Assembly: GCF_029626105.1 (NCBI RefSeq)
Contig: NZ_JARUBH010000009.1
Coordinates: forward strand, 1,550,001 to 1,614,000
DNA from: Solwaraspora sp. WMMD792
Lineage (GTDB): Bacteria; Actinomycetota; Actinomycetes; Mycobacteriales; Micromonosporaceae
Length of the DNA stretch: 64,000 nucleotides
Direction of reading: 5' to 3'
The notes under the pieces are model-generated. The model had not been told where the DNA came from. It ran no database searches and saw only the letters and a list, made by a program, of their open reading frames with translations. Positions within the stretch are counted from its first letter, which is position 1. Each line of letters opens with the position of its first letter. A program made the position numbers and the translations under genes. This document shows, one piece after another, positions 63,376 through 64,000 of the stretch.

Positions 63376-64000
63376 GTGTCCGCAAGCGCAGCCAGTCCCC
63401 AGGCCGAACCCGTCGTGGTCCCGGCCGGGACCACGGCCGCGGACGCGATCGCCGCCGCCGGTCTGCCGGTGAACGGCCCGAAGGCGATCGTCGTGGTCCG
63501 CGACCCCGACGGCACCCTGCGCGACCTGGACTGGTCGCCGGACGCCGACACCGGTGTCGAGCCGGTGGCCCTGGACTCCCCGGACGGGCTCGCGGTGCTG
63601 CGCCACTCCACCGCGCACGTGCTGGCCCAGGCGGTGCAGGATCTGTTCCCGGAGGCCAAGCTGGGTATCGGCCCGCCGATCACCAACGGCTTCTACTACG
63701 ACTTCGACGTCGCCCAGCCGTTCCAGCCCGAGGACCTGGACAAGCTGGAAAAGCGGATGCAGGAGATCATCAAGTCCGGGCAGCGGTTCCGGCGGCGGCG
63801 GTTCGCCGACCTCGACGCCGCCCGGGCGGAACTCGCCGACGAGCCGTACAAACTCGAGCTGGTCGACGTCAAGGGCACCGCCGACTTCGACGCCAGCGAG
63901 GTGATGGAGGTCGGCGGCGGCGAGCTGACCATCTACGACAACCTCGACCCGAGCTCCGGTAAGACCTGCTGGTCGGACCTGTGCCGGGGCCCGCACCTGC
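63376..64000 (+). CDS. thrS: Threonyl-tRNA synthetase, 5' part (cut by window end)
   Basis: 208 residues visible from a GTG preceded by GAGGAG. An N-terminal TGS domain (about 10-70, [16 protein letters not shown]) is followed by the tRNA_SAD editing domain with [18 protein letters not shown] near 76 (HxxxH-type zinc/editing His) and GFYYDFDV near 105. The catalytic core lies beyond the window. It charges tRNA-Thr. The ~195 bp upstream shows no T-box antiterminator that I can recognise. Confidence 0.95.
   Translation, partial: MSASAASPQAEPVVVPAGTTAADAIAAAGLPVNGPKAIVVVRDPDGTLRDLDWSPDADTGVEPVALDSPDGLAVLRHSTAHVLAQAVQDLFPEAKLGIGPPITNGFYYDFDVAQPFQPEDLDKLEKRMQEIIKSGQRFRRRRFADLDAARAELADEPYKLELVDVKGTADFDASEVMEVGGGELTIYDNLDPSSGKTCWSDLCRGPHL

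Overview
The window is very GC-rich (about 70% or more by eye), uses GTG and TTG starts freely, and is packed with overlapping GTGA/ATGA gene junctions. Together with the gene families present, this points to a filamentous actinomycete chromosome, most likely Micromonosporaceae (Micromonospora-like). That placement is an inference from gene style and content. No rRNA, tRNA, CRISPR array or prophage was seen. One lone tnpB element is the only clear mobile DNA.

Layout. 1-0.6 kb: 3' end of a secreted lysozyme-like protein. 0.7-7.0 kb (minus strand): a tightly coupled six-gene operon with an OleA-like acyl-condensing ketosynthase, a GT2 glycosyltransferase, an AMP-dependent ligase, a cytochrome P450, an OleD-like NAD-dependent dehydrogenase and a secreted SGNH esterase. 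It is a candidate beta-lactone or condensed-lipid pathway without OleB. 7.1-8.4 kb: a small membrane protein and a lower-GC, Cys-rich lipoprotein. 8.4-11.2 kb: a divergent EF-Tu (tuf3 type) behind a structured leader, then a ClpP paralogue and a ClgR/PopR-type regulator. 11.2-22.6 kb: two secreted cellulases (GH9 and GH6, both with CBM2) each behind a CelR/CebR-type operator. Between them lie a stress block (PP2C phosphatase, SigB/F-type sigma factor, transglutaminase, pirin, a 44-aa membrane peptide, a YflT-like stress protein) and the TnpB element. 22.7-37.4 kb: VOC protein, PAS-GAF-SpoIIE-ATPase phosphatase, MscS-like protein, small unknowns, SRPBCC/DUF2795/YihY/ALDH genes, a CrtI-like oxidoreductase, an M15-like protein, an acidic protein coupled to a zinc-ribbon protein, and an SDR.

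37.5-45.2 kb (plus strand): a coupled seven-gene heptose cluster: a GmhB phosphatase-GT9 fusion, two more glycosyltransferases, GmhA, bifunctional HldE, an SDR and a second GT9. It supplies every step to ADP-D-glycero-heptose except the HldD epimerase, in an organism expected to lack LPS. 45.2-49.5 kb: topoisomerase IB, TerC, an unknown protein, RecQ and a second 44-aa membrane peptide. 49.6-56.5 kb: NagZ-like GH3, PQQ-type sugar dehydrogenase, GNAT, a lipoprotein, DUF1206, MscS and a holin-like/DUF3618/DUF4235 operon. 56.6-64.0 kb: cold-shock protein with a structured leader, aldo-keto reductase, adenosine deaminase, a Pro-rich membrane protein, an OmpR-type two-component system, a cyclopropane-fatty-acid-synthase-like methyltransferase, and the 5' part of thrS.

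The most notable systems are the OleA/C/D-like operon with P450 and glycosyltransferase, the heptose-glycan cluster with its phosphatase-heptosyltransferase fusion, and the tuf3-clpP-regulator locus, whose EF-Tu carries Arg at a known kirromycin-resistance position.
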